From: Candidatus Symbiopectobacterium sp. 'North America'
GTDB lineage: Bacteria; Pseudomonadota; Gammaproteobacteria; Enterobacterales; Enterobacteriaceae
Direction: 5' to 3'
Assembly (NCBI RefSeq): GCF_015762685.1
Contig: NZ_PEHF01000084.1
Location: 62,001-126,000, forward strand
DNA length: 64,000 nt
Part shown: piece by piece, positions 31,340 to 44,895 of the stretch
Position numbering within the stretch: the stretch's first letter is position 1
Layout of the letters: the number at the start of each line of letters is the position of its first letter
Made by a program: the position numbers and the translations under genes
The notes under the pieces: model-generated
Seen by the model: only the letters and a program-made list of their open reading frames with translations
The model's database searches: none
Told to the model about the DNA's origin: nothing

Positions 31340-31625
31340 CGGTAATTAAATAAATCACAAGTAATCACAAAAAAGATTAAATACGACAACTTTACGCCAA
31401 TCTATCACCATTAAATCGCACTGACAATCACTTGAAGTGATAAAAAATCATTAAAATTCACATCAAGATCAAATAACGCAAAACACAAAAAAAACACAAG
31501 ACCATTAATAATATACAAAAAATAAAACATGATTATTGAATGATCTTAAATGTCATGAGAATTGCGAGTTTAATCACAAACAATCAACAAAAGTCTCAAT
31601 GCGATTACTAGTGATTACTGAAGTA
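31340..31625. promoter_or_regulatory. ulaG-ulaA control region with repeated UlaR-like half-sites
   Basis: The 410-bp gap between ulaG and ulaA holds no gene. It is AT-rich and carries AATCACAA at 31353-31360, 31363-31370 and 31572-31579. A perfect palindrome ATCACTT-G-AAGTGAT lies at 31427-31441, and GATTACT at 31603-31609 and 31613-31619 (the reverse of AGTAATC). The paired copies are spaced exactly 10 bp, one helical turn. DeoR-type repressors bind such repeats, so these are probable UlaR operators. The assignment is inference. Confidence 0.6.
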
Positions 31626-31667
31626 CCTACGCCCGGTTATGTCAGCCACAGCGTCGCTCCCCCGTAA

Positions 31668-33115
<1,448 letters not shown>

Positions 33116-33131
33116 CGCTGGAGAAAGCACC

Positions 33132-33440
33132 ATGACAGTTCGGATTCTGGCCGTATGCGGCTGTGGGCAAGGCAGTTCCATGATCATGAAGATGAAGGTG
33201 GATCAGTTCCTGATCCAACAAGGGGTGGCACACACCGTCAACAGTTGTGCCGTCGGAGAATATAAAGCAGAGCTGAGCGGCGCAGACATCATTATCGCTT
33301 CAACCCACGTGGCGGATGAGATTACCGTGAGCGGCAACAAATATGTCGTCGGCGTGCGCAATATGCTCTCTGCCGCCGATTTTGGTCCCAAGCTGATGGA
33401 GGTGATCAACGCCCACTTCCCTCAGGATGTCAAAGCGTAA
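33132..33440 (+). CDS. ulaB: Ascorbate PTS component IIB
   Basis: 102 residues, the usual UlaB length. The phosphorylatable Cys is in the N-terminal loop [18 protein letters not shown]. The rest ([26 protein letters not shown]) matches the lactose/cellobiose IIB-like fold. It passes phosphate from UlaC to ascorbate bound in UlaA. Start ATG 33132 lies 16 bases after ulaA, with GGAG upstream. It is open and unmarked, yet both UlaA and UlaC are damaged, so it is a survivor without partners. Confidence 0.92.
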   Translation: MTVRILAVCGCGQGSSMIMKMKVDQFLIQQGVAHTVNSCAVGEYKAELSGADIIIASTHVADEITVSGNKYVVGVRNMLSAADFGPKLMEVINAHFPQDVKA

Positions 33441-33449
33441 GGAGTTTCC

Positions 33450-34343
33450 ATGAAGCTGTGCGATTCTCTGCTGGAAAACCGGTCAATCCGCCTGCAAGCG
33501 GAGGCCGCCACCTGGCAGGAAGCGGTCAAAATCGGTGTCGATCTGCTGGTAGCGGCCGATGTGGTCGAGCCGCGTTACTACCAGGCGATTCTCGATGGCG
33601 TAGAGCGTTTTGGCCCCTATTTTGTAATAGCTCCCGGTCTTGCCATGCCCCATGGCCGCCCGGAGGAAGGGGTGAAAAAAACCGGCTTCGCGCTGGTGAC
33701 ATTAAAAACCCTGCTGCCGTTCAACAATGAAGATAACGATCCGTTGGATCTGCTGATCACGCTGGCCGCCGAAGAGGTGGACATTATCGAAGTTGGCACC
33801 ATTTTATGTGTGGATGAAGGGGTGCGCGCCGTGCGCGATCTGAAAGCACTCTATCCCCACAAGATTGTATTGGCCGATGCCAAGATTGCCGACGCGGGGA
33901 AAATCCTGTCACGTATGTGTTTTGAAGCCAATGCCGACTGGGTCACGGTGATCTGCTGCGCGGACATCAACATTGCAGCAGGCGCCCTGGCGGTAGCACG
34001 CGAATTCGACGGCGATGTACAGATCGAATTGACCGGCTTCTGGACCTGGGAGCAGGCGGAAGCCTGGAGCACGGCAGGGATTCAGCAAGTGGTGTATCAC
34101 CGCAGCCGGGATGCGCAGGCCGCTGGCGTCGCCTGGAGCGAAACCGACATCAGCGCCATCAAGCGTCTGGCCGAAATGGGTTTTAAAGTCACCGTCACTG
34201 GCGGTCTGGCGCTGGACGATCTGCCGCTATTTCAGGGCATGCTGATTCACGTCTTTATCGCCGGACGCAGTATCCGCGATGCGGCCAGCCCGGTCGATGC
34301 CGCCCGTGAGTTTAAACGCCGTATTGCCCAACTGTGGGGCTAA
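33450..34343 (+). pseudogene. In-frame fusion of ulaC and ulaD made by a deletion
   Basis: The first ~107 residues are UlaC (ascorbate PTS IIA): [20 protein letters not shown] and the phosphohistidine region [14 protein letters not shown]. At about 33764-33776 the sequence jumps (LLITLAA to [14 protein letters not shown]) into UlaD, 3-keto-L-gulonate-6-phosphate decarboxylase, and continues to the normal UlaD end (AQLWG). The last ~45 residues of UlaC, the intergenic DNA and the first ~25 residues of UlaD are missing. The latter include the early active-site Asp (Asp11 in E. coli). [13 protein letters not shown] (catalytic Asp/Lys) and the phosphate-binding loop remain. The ORF is open at 297 codons, but it is unlikely to do either job normally. 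Confidence 0.88.
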
Positions 34344-34353
34344 GGGAAGTAAC

Positions 34354-35214
34354 ATGCTGACAAAAGCGGTGCTGCTTGGCATCTACGAAAAAGCATTGCC
34401 CCCCGGCGAAGATTGGCTGGCACGCTTACAACTGGCGCGCGAACTGGGCTTTGATTTCGTCGAAATGTCGGTGGATGAAACCGATGAGCGCTTGGCCCGA
34501 CTGGATTGGGATCGGGAACAGCGTCTGGCGTTGGTCAATGCTATCGCGGCCACCGGTATTCGGGTGCCTTCCATGTGCCTGAGCGCGCACCGCCGCTTCC
34601 CACTAGGCTCACAGGATGACGCCATTCGCGACCAAGGGCTCACCATCATGCATAAAGCGATCGCGCTGGCGCAGGATGTGGGGGTTCGCGTGATTCAGTT
34701 GGCCGGTTACGATGTCTATTATCAGGAGGCCAATGAGGTAACACGTGAGCGTTTTCGCGACGGCCTGCAACAAGCGGTAGAAATGGCGAGCCGCGCACAG
34801 GTCACACTGGCGATGGAGATCATGGATTACCCCCTGATGAACTCCATCAGCAAAGCGCTGGGCTATGCCAACTATCTGAACAACCCGTGGTTCCAGCGCT
34901 ATCCCGATATCGGTAACCTCTCGGTCTGGGATAATGATGTGCAGATGGAGCTGCGCTCAGGCCAAGGCCACATTGTCGCTGTGCACGTAAAAGATACCCG
35001 CCCTGGTGTCTTCAAAAACGTGCCCTTCGGCACTGGTGTCGTGGATTTCGAACGCTGTTTTACCACTCTGAAAGAGAGTGGCTACAGTGATCCTTATCTG
35101 ATTGAGATGTGGAGCGAGAATGCCCCCGACCCCATCAAGGAGGTGCTCGCAGCGCGCGACTGGGTGAAACAGCGCATGGAACGCGCCGGTTTGCACGTGG
35201 AGGAAGCCGCATGA
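34354..35214 (+). CDS. ulaE: L-xylulose-5-phosphate 3-epimerase
   Basis: 286 residues, a TIM barrel of the sugar isomerase/epimerase type. It converts L-xylulose-5-phosphate to L-ribulose-5-phosphate in ascorbate breakdown. Metal and catalytic regions are visible: [47 protein letters not shown] (Glu), [19 protein letters not shown] and LIEMWSEN (Glu). Start ATG 34354 has GGGAAG upstream. The length matches E. coli UlaE (284). Its stop overlaps the ulaF start by 4 bases. Intact, but the pathway around it is broken. Confidence 0.92.
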   Translation: MLTKAVLLGIYEKALPPGEDWLARLQLARELGFDFVEMSVDETDERLARLDWDREQRLALVNAIAATGIRVPSMCLSAHRRFPLGSQDDAIRDQGLTIMHKAIALAQDVGVRVIQLAGYDVYYQEANEVTRERFRDGLQQAVEMASRAQVTLAMEIMDYPLMNSISKALGYANYLNNPWFQRYPDIGNLSVWDNDVQMELRSGQGHIVAVHVKDTRPGVFKNVPFGTGVVDFERCFTTLKESGYSDPYLIEMWSENAPDPIKEVLAARDWVKQRMERAGLHVEEAA

Positions 35215-35887
35215 TAGCGCAACTGAAGCAACGGGTATTTGAAGCCAATATGGCCCTGCCTCAGCACGGTCTGGTGACGTACACCTGGGGGAATGTGAGT
35301 GCGATCGACCGCGAGCGCGGTCTGGTGGTCATCAAACCCAGCGGCGTTGCCTATGAAGTGATGCGGGCCGACGATATGGTGGTGGTCGATTTACAGGGCA
35401 ATCTGGTTGAAGGGCATTATCGCCCTTCCTCGGATACCCCCACGCATCTGGAGCTGTATCGCCGCTACCCGCAAATGGGAGGTCACTCCACCCACGCCAC
35501 CGCCTGGGCACAGGCCGGGTTAGACATCCCTGCGCTCGGCACCACGCACGCCGACTATTTTTTGGCGACATTCCCTGCACCCGTCCGCTGACGGCGCAAG
35601 AAGTGGAGCATGAGTACGAAAAAAATACCGGTGTGGTCATTGCCCAGACGCTGGGAGATCGCAATCCGCTGCACACACCCGGCATGATTGCCTACCAGCA
35701 TGGGCCGTTCTGCTGGGGCAAAGATGCAGAAGAAGCGGTGCACAATGCGGTGGTGCTGGAAGAAGTGGCGCGCATGGCCTGGCTCGCCTGCACGCTGAAC
35801 CATCATCTGCGCGCGCTCGACAGCGCATTGCAGCACAAGCATTTTAATCGCAAACACGGCCCGAACGCCTACTACGGGCAAAAATAA
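35211..35887 (+). pseudogene. ulaF: L-ribulose-5-phosphate 4-epimerase, homopolymer frameshift
   Basis: Class II aldolase/AraD family. [20 protein letters not shown], the zinc-ligand motif [12 protein letters not shown] and TTHADYF are intact. After HADYF the frame is lost: a T-run of six (35558-35563) is one base short, so [19 protein letters not shown] is read out of frame and a TGA appears at 35589-35591. The original frame then continues to TAA 35885-35887 ending NAYYGQK. This is a typical slippage error, either in evolution or in sequencing. It ends the ula block, followed by a strong hairpin. Confidence 0.9.
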
Positions 35888-35894
35888 CGCCTCA

Positions 35895-35928
35895 ACGGTC
35901 ATTTCTCGCCAACGCGAGAAATGACCGT
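35895..35928. terminator. Terminator-like hairpin after ulaF
   Basis: A perfect 15-bp stem, ACGGTCATTTCTCGC / GCGAGAAATGACCGT, with a 4-base loop lies 8 bases after the ulaF stop. A short TTCTCT follows. It probably ends the ula transcript. Confidence 0.7.
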
Positions 35929-35977
35929 ATTCTCTGCCAATTACGCGCCCTTCCTCGCACCAATCCCCTATACTTTA

Positions 35978-35993
35978 TGTGACAAGCTTCAAC
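35978..35993 (+). promoter_or_regulatory. Possible CRP site upstream of glpD
   Basis: TGTGA-CAAGCT-TCAAC resembles the CRP consensus TGTGA-N6-TCACA with a mismatch in the right half. It lies about 130 bases before glpD, whose E. coli counterpart is CRP-activated. Confidence 0.4.
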
Positions 35994-36069
35994 AATATGT
36001 TATCTGCATCACGCTTAAATGTTTTTATTTGGTTAATCCTTGGCTGTAGTGTTTGTTTTCGATTATGAT

Positions 36070-36089
36070 AATGCTCGAAAACGAACATT
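36070..36089 (+). promoter_or_regulatory. GlpR operator upstream of glpD
   Basis: AATGCTCGAAAACGAACATT is close to the GlpR consensus WATGTTCGWTAWCGAACATW. A weaker similar stretch (TTTGTTTTCGATTATGATAA) lies at 36052-36071. The operator is well preserved although glpD itself carries two stop codons. Confidence 0.75.
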
Positions 36090-36120
36090 TTGACCTTTTT
36101 TTGGACACGGAGGAGAACGC

Positions 36121-37620
36121 GTGGAAACCAAAGACCTTATCGTGATCGGTGGGGGCATCAACGGAGCAGGTATTGCAGCCGATGCCGCGGGCCGTGGCTT
36201 GTAGGTGCTGCTGTTGGAAGCACAGGATCTTGCCAGCGCTACCTCCTCTGCCAGTTCAAAATTGATCCACGGCGGCCTGCGCTACCTGGAACATTACGAG
36301 TTTCGTTTGGTGAGCGAAGCGCTCTCCGAGCGTGAAAAATTGCTGAAGATGGCACCGCACATCATCTTCCCAATGCGCTTCCGTTTGCCCCATCAGCCGC
36401 ACCTGCGCCCGGCCTGGATGATCCGTATCGGGCTGTTTATGTATGACAATCTGGGCAAACGCGTCAGCCTGCCCGCCAGCCACGGCCTGAAATTCGGCAA
36501 AGACTCGGTGCTGAAACCCGAATTAACGCGCGGTTTCGAATATTCCGACTGCTGGGTCGACGATGCGCGTCTGGTGGTATTGAATGCGCAGGAAGTGGTG
36601 AAACGCGGTGGCGAAGTGCGCACCCGCACCAAAGTGACGAGGGCGCGTCGCGAAGGCGATCTGTGGATTATCGATGCCGTCGACAGCGTGACCGGGGAAA
36701 CCCATACCTGGCAGGCGAAAGGGCTGGTCAACGCCACGGGGCCTTGGGTGAAAGAGTTCTTCGATCACGGACTGGAGCTGAAATCCCCTTATGGCATTCG
36801 TCTGATCAAAGGCAGCCACATCGTTGTGCCTCGCGTACACGACGAACCGCAGTCCTACATTCTGCAAAACAAAGATAACCGCATTGTGTTTGTGATTCCG
36901 TGGCAGGATGAGTTCTCGATCATCGGCACCACCGACGTGGAATACCACGGCGATCCGCATGAGGTGAAGATCGACGACAAAGAAACGGCCTACTTGTTGG
37001 ATGTCTACAACGATCACTTCAAAAAGACGCAGACGAGAGACGATATTGTATGGACCTATTCTGGCGTGCGCCCGCTGTGCGATGACGAGTCGGATTCTCC
37101 GCAGGCCATTACCCGTGATTACACGCTGTCAGTGGCGGATGAACATGGTAAAGCGCCTCTGCTGTCGGTGTTTGGCGGCAAGCTGACCACCTACCGCAAG
37201 CTGGCAGAACACGCGATGGAGAAGCTGGCAAAATACTATCCTCACAGTGGTCAGGCCTGGACGCAAAACGCGGTATTGCCCGGCGGCGATTTGGCCGGTA
37301 CGCGCGAAGAATACGCGGCTGCGCTGCGCTGTCGTTTCAATCTGCCGGAATCGCTGGCGCGTCGCTATGCCCGCACCTACGGTTCCCACAGCGAACTGAT
37401 CCTGACGAACGCCACAGGCATTTATGACCTCAGCGAAAACTTCGGACACGACCTCTACTAAGCTGAATTGTGCTATCTGGCCGACAAAGAGTGGGTTATT
37501 AGCGTGGAAGATGCCATCTGGCGTCGTACCAAGCTGGGCATGTGGCTAAATGATGAGCAGAAACAACGCGTCGCTGACTGGCTAAGTGCCTATCGTCAAT
37601 CCAAGGTTGCCGCGCAATAA
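36121..37620 (+). pseudogene. glpD: Aerobic glycerol-3-phosphate dehydrogenase, two nonsense codons
   Basis: GlpD is the membrane-bound FAD enzyme that oxidises glycerol-3-phosphate to dihydroxyacetone phosphate and feeds quinones. It starts with GTG 36121 behind GGAGG at 5 bases, followed by the FAD-binding IGGGINGAGIAADAAGRG. A TAG at 36202-36204 comes next, where Ser is expected (GRGLSVLLLEAQDL); TCG to TAG fits. The body is otherwise intact: SSKLIHGGLRYLEHYEF, VNATGPWVK, SGVRPLCDDESDSPQ, GGKLTTYRKLAEHA. A second stop, TAA 37459-37461, replaces Glu in HDLYEAELCYL. The frame ends normally at 37620. With the stop at codon 28 no functional protein is expected. Confidence 0.93.
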
Positions 37621-37648
37621 TTTTCCTGCCAGACCACGCCTCCAACGA

Positions 37649-37680
37649 CAGGTTACCGAAAGGTAACCTGTTCGTTTTTT
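37649..37680 (+). terminator. Terminator of glpD
   Basis: CAGGTTACC-GAAA-GGTAACCTG is followed by TTCGTTTTTT, 29 bases after the glpD stop. It is a textbook rho-independent terminator. Confidence 0.9.
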
Positions 37681-38326
37681 ACACGACAGAAACGTTAACA
37701 TTTCGCGGAATAGGACGTTCATTAACTATTCAAAAAATATGGTTAATCATTTTTCCGCTCTTCGCGCTAATCCGTTCTCACGGACGCAAGTCAAAACAGA
37801 GTCATCTCAAGAAAATAAACCGGGCCAGTAACAGTAAATAATAAATGAATGCTAATAAACATTGCACACAATGTTATTTATTATTTTAATAGAATTTGAA
37901 ATCGATGAATATATTTATCTCAAGAAGGGAAGTGATGGATTAAATATATATTTTACAGGATGTAAATAAAAATCAATACACACAAAAAATAAATGGTTAT
38001 TTATTTTTCTAAGAGATAGCTCACAGAATAAATACAATAAAATACCCATTCTTATTAATGATTAACGGAGTAATAAATTGCATATCAAGTACTCTATTAT
38101 TAGTGCTGATAGCAAATCATGACCTCCGTCCTATTCAACATTGCATCGTAAGTCAGTTCGCAAAACAGACGCGGGTAATAAGCCGTTGTGATGAGATATT
38201 ATTATTAACTATTTTATACAACAGTTAGTGTTTACTGTCACGTTATTTCTTGCCGCCTTGTTGCGTGTTTTGTACTGCGTTGATTTCCGTGCTCATGTAT
38301 TCGGGTATGCGGAGGATGAAAATTAA
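37681..38326. other. AT-rich intergenic region before the ydh operon
   Basis: About 645 bases with no credible ORF. The middle (37800-38050) is strongly A/T-rich and should contain the ydhY promoter. I found no convincing FNR box (TTGAT-N4-ATCAA), although the E. coli ydhY operon is FNR-activated. GGAGG lies 12 bases before the ydhY ATG. Confidence 0.5.
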
Positions 38327-38920
38327 ATGCCTAATCAGGTTGAGCGTCCTTTATTGGATCTGGGACTAACAAGACTCGAATTCCTGCGGATTTCAGGCAA
38401 AGGCCTGGCAGGGATCACTATTGCGCCAGCACTACTTTCACTGTTGGGGTGCCTACAGGAACAGATCGACAGCGGCGTTATCGGGCTGACGACCACCCCC
38501 AAAGGCGTGCTGGTGACAAATCGCGCCCGCTGCACCGGGTGCCATCGCTGCGAAACTGCCTGCACATCGTTTAATGATGGTAGCGTTGGTTCCTATTTCT
38601 CACGCGTCAAAATCCATCGCCATTTCTACTACGGCGATCTCAATTTCACCACTGACACCTGTCGGCAGTGTAAAGATCCCGAATGCATGAAAGCCTGTCC
38701 TATCAAGGCTATCTCCTTCAATGAAGAGCATGGCAGCATCGCCGTGGACACCAAGCGCTGCATCGGCTGCGCCGCCTGTATCACCGCCTGTCCCTGGATG
38801 ATGGCGACCGTTAACCCGCAGACCAAAAAATCGGGCAAATGCATTCTGTGCGGTGAATGCGCGACGGCGTGCCCGATCGGGGCATTATCCATTATCGAGT
38901 GGAAAGAGATTACCGTCTGA
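38327..38920 (+). CDS. ydhY: Four-cluster ferredoxin-like subunit YdhY
   Basis: 197 residues with four Cys groups for [4Fe-4S] clusters: CTGCHRCETAC, CRQCKDPECMKACP, CIGCAACITACPW and CILCGECATACP. The N-terminus (LGLTRLEFLRISGKGLAGIT) matches E. coli YdhY. The loop between HRHFYYGDL and FTTDT is about 11 residues shorter than in E. coli. It is predicted to carry electrons for the YdhV oxidoreductase. It is first gene of ydhYVWXUT and the only one still intact, so it may be a leftover. Confidence 0.9.
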   Translation: MPNQVERPLLDLGLTRLEFLRISGKGLAGITIAPALLSLLGCLQEQIDSGVIGLTTTPKGVLVTNRARCTGCHRCETACTSFNDGSVGSYFSRVKIHRHFYYGDLNFTTDTCRQCKDPECMKACPIKAISFNEEHGSIAVDTKRCIGCAACITACPWMMATVNPQTKKSGKCILCGECATACPIGALSIIEWKEITV

Positions 38921-38923
38921 TAA

Positions 38924-41071
<2,148 letters not shown>

Positions 41072-41087
41072 GTACAAGGCATCAATC

Positions 41088-41795
41088 ATGAAAACTGTTG
41101 TGGATAACGAAACAACGCCTCCTGATGAATTGCCGCATGCCGCGCTTGCCGCCGCAGAGGACGTTGCAGACAACTATGCACCGGATATGCGCCGACGCAG
41201 GTTGTTGCTGCCGTTAAGCGGCGCACTGCGCGATGTACCGACAGCGCAGGAAACCGCGCCGACAGAGGCGGAGCCCAAAGCCCCTTACCTCGTTCTGGCG
41301 GATTACCTGCGTGGCTGCTATGCCAACGGCACGGTGGTGGATCGGTGCGAACTGTTAGCGCCGCCCTACGCGTTAACCTAAGAGGAGCTGGATGTCCTGT
41401 TGATGCAGATTCGTGCCGAAGAACAAGGCAGCGATATCGTTGAGATAGCGCAGCAGGACACCTGTTTCTACTACTCCGACCGTTACATGAGCCATAACTA
41501 CGCGCGGATTTTGATCTTCACGCACGAGCAAGACGCCTGCGCTACGTTGGCGCAGACAGTCCGCTTTGAGTGCGAGACCTATCCGCGTCCGTTCAAGGCC
41601 GGCATGTTGGCGCTGCACCCGTATGGATTTGATGACGACAAGATAGCAAGCACGTTGCGCTTTCTCGCCGACACCGAGGCTTATCAGGATATTCACCAGG
41701 TGGAAGCCTCCAACGGTGCCATCTATTTGTACAGCGACCGCTATATGAGTGTCGGCAAAGCCCAAGGGCTCTGTGAATGGATTGAGGTGGAATAA
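41088..41795 (+). pseudogene. ydhW: YdhW, nonsense mutation
   Basis: A cytosolic protein of unknown function encoded within ydhYVWXUT operons. It starts MKTVVDNETTPPDELPHAAL and continues CELLAPPYALT to a TAA at 41379-41381. The same frame then reads EELDVLLMQIRAEEQGSD to the natural end EWIEVE at 41793. A single substitution is sufficient. The sequence contains several Asp/Glu and Tyr-rich stretches (FYYSDRYMSHNYARI) but no catalytic motif I recognise. Its place in the operon is my main evidence for the name. Confidence 0.75.
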
Positions 41796-41869
41796 TAGAG
41801 AACCCCTAGCCCGCGCGCCCGGTATGCGTGGATCACAATGAATAACGTACTTTCTGGGAGGCATGGAAG

Positions 41870-42541
41870 ATGACATGCTCACGCCGTAAATTTGTCTTCA
41901 GCATGGGGTCGGTGATTTTTTTCAGCGCACCGGTTTTCTCGGCATTGGGTAAAGCGGAAAAAGGCGCCCCCGTGCGCTATGCCATGATCCATGATGAAGT
42001 GAAGTGCAACGGCTGTAATATCTGTAGCGTTGCCTGTCATAAGGTCAATAAGGTACCTACCGGCGCGCATGGGCATTGCGCACATTGCTATGACGCCGCC
42101 TGAGTCCGGTAATACCTATCACTTTTTCCGTCACTCTTGCCAGCAGTGCGAAGATGCACCGTGCATTACCGTCTGCCCGACGGGCGCGTCCTACCGCGAC
42201 GACAGCAACGGGATCGTGCGGGTGGATAGCCCAAGTGAATTGTGTGCAGCTGCAGCTACTGCATTTCCGCATGCCCGTATCAGGTGCGCTATCTGAACCC
42301 CGTTACCCATGTGGCGGATAAATGCGACTTCTGTCTGGAATCGCGTCTGATGAAAGGATTCCCGCCCATTTGTGTCAGTGCCTGCCCGCAAAATGCCCTG
42401 ATTTTTGGACGGGAGGACAGTGACGTGGTGCAGAACTGGCTGAAAACACACGACTACTATGAGTATCAGTTGCCAAATGTGGGCAAACCGCACCTCTATC
42501 GTCGGCCGGGCCCCCATGAAGTGAAGAAGGTGAACGTATGA
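41870..42541 (+). pseudogene. ydhX: Ferredoxin-like YdhX, two frameshifts
   Basis: A [4Fe-4S] protein of the NrfC/DMSO reductase B type. The N-terminus (SRRKFVFSMGSVIFFSAP) is Tat-like. Cys groups are spread over three frames: [13 protein letters not shown] in the first, [17 protein letters not shown] in the second, and [22 protein letters not shown] and CVSACPQNA in the first again. The shifts lie near 42065 and near 42240, in opposite directions. Around the second shift one Cys of the cluster motif is also disturbed. The end (LYRRPGPHEVKKVNV) overlaps the ydhU start by 4 bases. Not functional as written. Confidence 0.85.
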
Positions 42542-43324
42542 ATATCATGCCTAACGCTGAGCAATTTCAGTCCCAGCTGTATCAGTATGTTTATCTCTAC
42601 ACCCCCGACTATTGGCCTATCTGGCTGATCCTGACCGGCGTGGCATTTGTCGGCATGCTGGGCGTGTTGGCGCTGCACGGTTTCCTGCGTTATCGCTTCG
42701 CCGCGCCGCATGCCGCCGGACACGAGGAGAAGGTGTATCTCTACTCGCGAGCGGTGCGTTTGTGGCACTGGAGCAACGCGCTGCTGTTTATCCTGTTGCT
42801 GGCGAGCGGTTTTATCAACCACTTTGCACTGCTCGGCGCGCACGATACTGCGCTGCTGGTGTCGCTGCACAGCCTGTGCGGCTATCTGTTGCTGGTGTGC
42901 TGGCTGGCGTTTGTGCTAATTAACGCGCTGGGTGGCAACGGGCACCACTACGTTATCGAGCGACAGAGATTGGGCCAGCGGGCTTTTCTGCAAGTGCGCT
43001 TTTATCTTTACGGCATTATCAAAGGTGAAGACCATTCGTTCCCGGTCACACCGCGTGCCAAGTTCAACCCGCTACAGCAGGTGGCTTATCTGGGGGGTGA
43101 TGTACAGTCTGGTGCCGCTACTGCTGCTCTCAGGCGTATTGTTGCATAACCCGCTGTGGCTGCCCGTCGGATGGGTCTTGGTGAAAGCCTGGCTGCTGCC
43201 GGTGCATTTTATGCTGGCGGTACTCAGCGTGTTCTTTATCTGTGGGTATCTCTATCTGTGCACCACAGGGCGCACGCCGACCCAGACCTTCCGCAGTATG
43301 GTCGATGGCTACCACAGGCACTAA
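42538..43324 (+). pseudogene. ydhU: Cytochrome b-like membrane subunit YdhU, G-run frameshift
   Basis: A multi-helix membrane protein of the thiosulfate reductase/formate dehydrogenase gamma type. Helices LILTGVAFVGMLGVLALHGF and LFILLLASGFINH, with heme-ligand type His (VRLWHWSN, SLHSLCGYLL), are visible. After NPLQQVAYLG a run of six G (43092-43097) shifts the frame by one. Reading from the next frame gives VMYSLVPLLLLSGVLLHNPL, then a normal C-terminus to TAA 43324. One extra G is the only lesion. It would anchor the Ydh complex and pass electrons to or from quinone. A sequencing slip cannot be excluded. Confidence 0.85.
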
Positions 43325-43334
43325 CGGAGCACCC

Positions 43335-44323
43335 ATGCTGCCGACCCACGGAGAACCGCACATAACACGTGAACAGTTGCGTGCGCTGCACGTTAGCCGC
43401 GACTTGTATCGCTGGTTCCTGCAACGTTTTCCAACGGGCGGCAGCTATCAGGCGATTCACGAGGCGCTGATTGGCGATGGCCGCAGCGCCTGGCTGGAAA
43501 GTCTGGTGGATTATGCCTACGCGCACAACTTTGGCGCACGGCCGTTTCTCGAACAGGAAATAGGCAGTGCGCGAACTCTGGCAGCGCAGCTGACACCCAG
43601 TCAGGCAGAGCAGTTGCACATTACCCCACGCAGCCACGCCAGTGGCTGCTTCACGCCAATGCTGTCGTGTACCTTGCAATTTGCCAGCGGCGATCACGCT
43701 TTGAATATCGGCTGCTCCGGCTTTCAAAGCAATCTGGCCGCCACCGGCAACGGCAACTTTATCGGTCAATCCGGCGATAACGGCAGCATCGCCAGCGCAG
43801 GCTACGGCTGCCAGTTGGTGAGCAGCAGCTTTGCCGCCAAAATGAGCAATACGGGGCAGAACTGCCGCATCAACGCGTTGGGCGTGCCAACTGCGGCAAT
43901 GCTACAAAAATCAGCAGCGCCGGTCGTGGCACCCACATCACCAGCAGCGGTAGACGCAATTACCTCGCCAGCCAAGGCGCCTCAACGCGCCTGGCGAATG
44001 CCGGCGATGGCAGTCATATCCACACGCAGGGAACGGGCAGTCGCATCACCAACAGCGGCGATAACGTCACGCTACAGGTCAGCGGTGCCGACAGCGTGTT
44101 TTGCTCTAGTGGCAGCGTACAACAGTCCACGCTGGGCGTCGGTGGCTGTGCAGCACTCAGCTACCATGACGGCAAACGCCTGCGTTTTGTCACCGTCTAT
44201 GAAGGAGAAAACGGCATTGTTGCTGGTGTCCCCTACCGTCTGACAGAGCACGGCAAGATAGAACCGCTCGCGGATAACACAGAAAATCAACGCCTCACTC
44301 CCGCCGACTGCGTCAACGGCTAA
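43335..44323 (+). pseudogene. ydhT: YdhT-like repeat protein, frameshift
   Basis: Last gene of the ydh set. An N-terminal helical part (LYRWFLQRFPTGGSYQAIHE) is followed by short Gly/Asn/Ser repeats of the kind NTGQNC / NAGDGSHI / NSGDNVTL, suggesting a beta-helix or beta-roll. The frame changes near 43872-43885. Before it the protein reads NTGQNCRINALG. After it the intact sequence resumes in another frame (ANCGNATKISSAGRGTHITS) and ends PADCVNG at TAA 44323. Function is unknown even in E. coli. It is about 330 residues, longer than the E. coli protein as I remember it. Confidence 0.75.
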
Positions 44324-44469
44324 TGCTCTCTCAGTAGCGGTATCACGCCGCTATTTCAACGCACCGCTTCTGGCTCCATCCCCTTTTTTTAAAAAATTTG
44401 CCGCCTGATGCAAATATTTCTCTGCCTGATTCGTCTACTTCACTATCAGAACAACACGGAGTAGATGAC

Positions 44470-44895
44470 ATGCACGATCGTAAATTTAAAATGCTGGGTA
44501 TTCGGCTGCTGGCGGTTGTGGCGATTGCCACACTGGTAATGCTGCTGTGGAATGCCTTGCTGCCCGCCATTTTTGGCGTCCAAAGCATTGGCTTTTTCCA
44601 GGCGCTGGGGCTGCTGATCCTGTGTAAGATACTGTTTGGTGGCATCGGCTATCGCGGATTTTTTGGCCGCCACGGGCGCGAAATGCGTGAGCGTTGGTTA
44701 GCCATGAGTCAGGAACAGCGCGACGCCTTTTTCCACCAGCGGGGATTTGGTCCACACGGAGATCACTGCGGTCACCGTTTTCATCACGGCCCTTTCGCGC
44801 ACCGTCGTGGTAGGCATCAGGCGTGTCATGACAGTCAGGATGACGCACCGGTGCCAAGCGACAAACCCGCCGACCAAAGCGGAAAAACGGAGTAA
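44470..44895 (+). CDS. Small membrane protein with His-rich tail, paired with an ECF sigma factor
   Basis: 141 residues. Two hydrophobic segments (LLAVVAIATLVMLLWNALL and GFFQALGLLILCKILFG) are followed by a charged, His-rich C-terminal half (HGREMRERWLAMSQEQRDAF, HGDHCGHRFHHGPFAHRRGR). ATG 44470 has GGAG 8 bases before. Its stop overlaps the start of the sigma-factor gene (TAATG). I do not recognise an assigned family. Position and topology suggest an anti-sigma factor or a membrane sensor, and the His cluster hints at metal or pH sensing; both are inference. Intact. Confidence 0.7.
   Translation: MHDRKFKMLGIRLLAVVAIATLVMLLWNALLPAIFGVQSIGFFQALGLLILCKILFGGIGYRGFFGRHGREMRERWLAMSQEQRDAFFHQRGFGPHGDHCGHRFHHGPFAHRRGRHQACHDSQDDAPVPSDKPADQSGKTE

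Noticed and set aside
43085-43110. Programmed ribosomal frameshift in ydhU at the G-run
   Set aside because: No slippery heptamer with a downstream structure; neighbours in the same operon are broken in other ways. A +1 indel is simpler.
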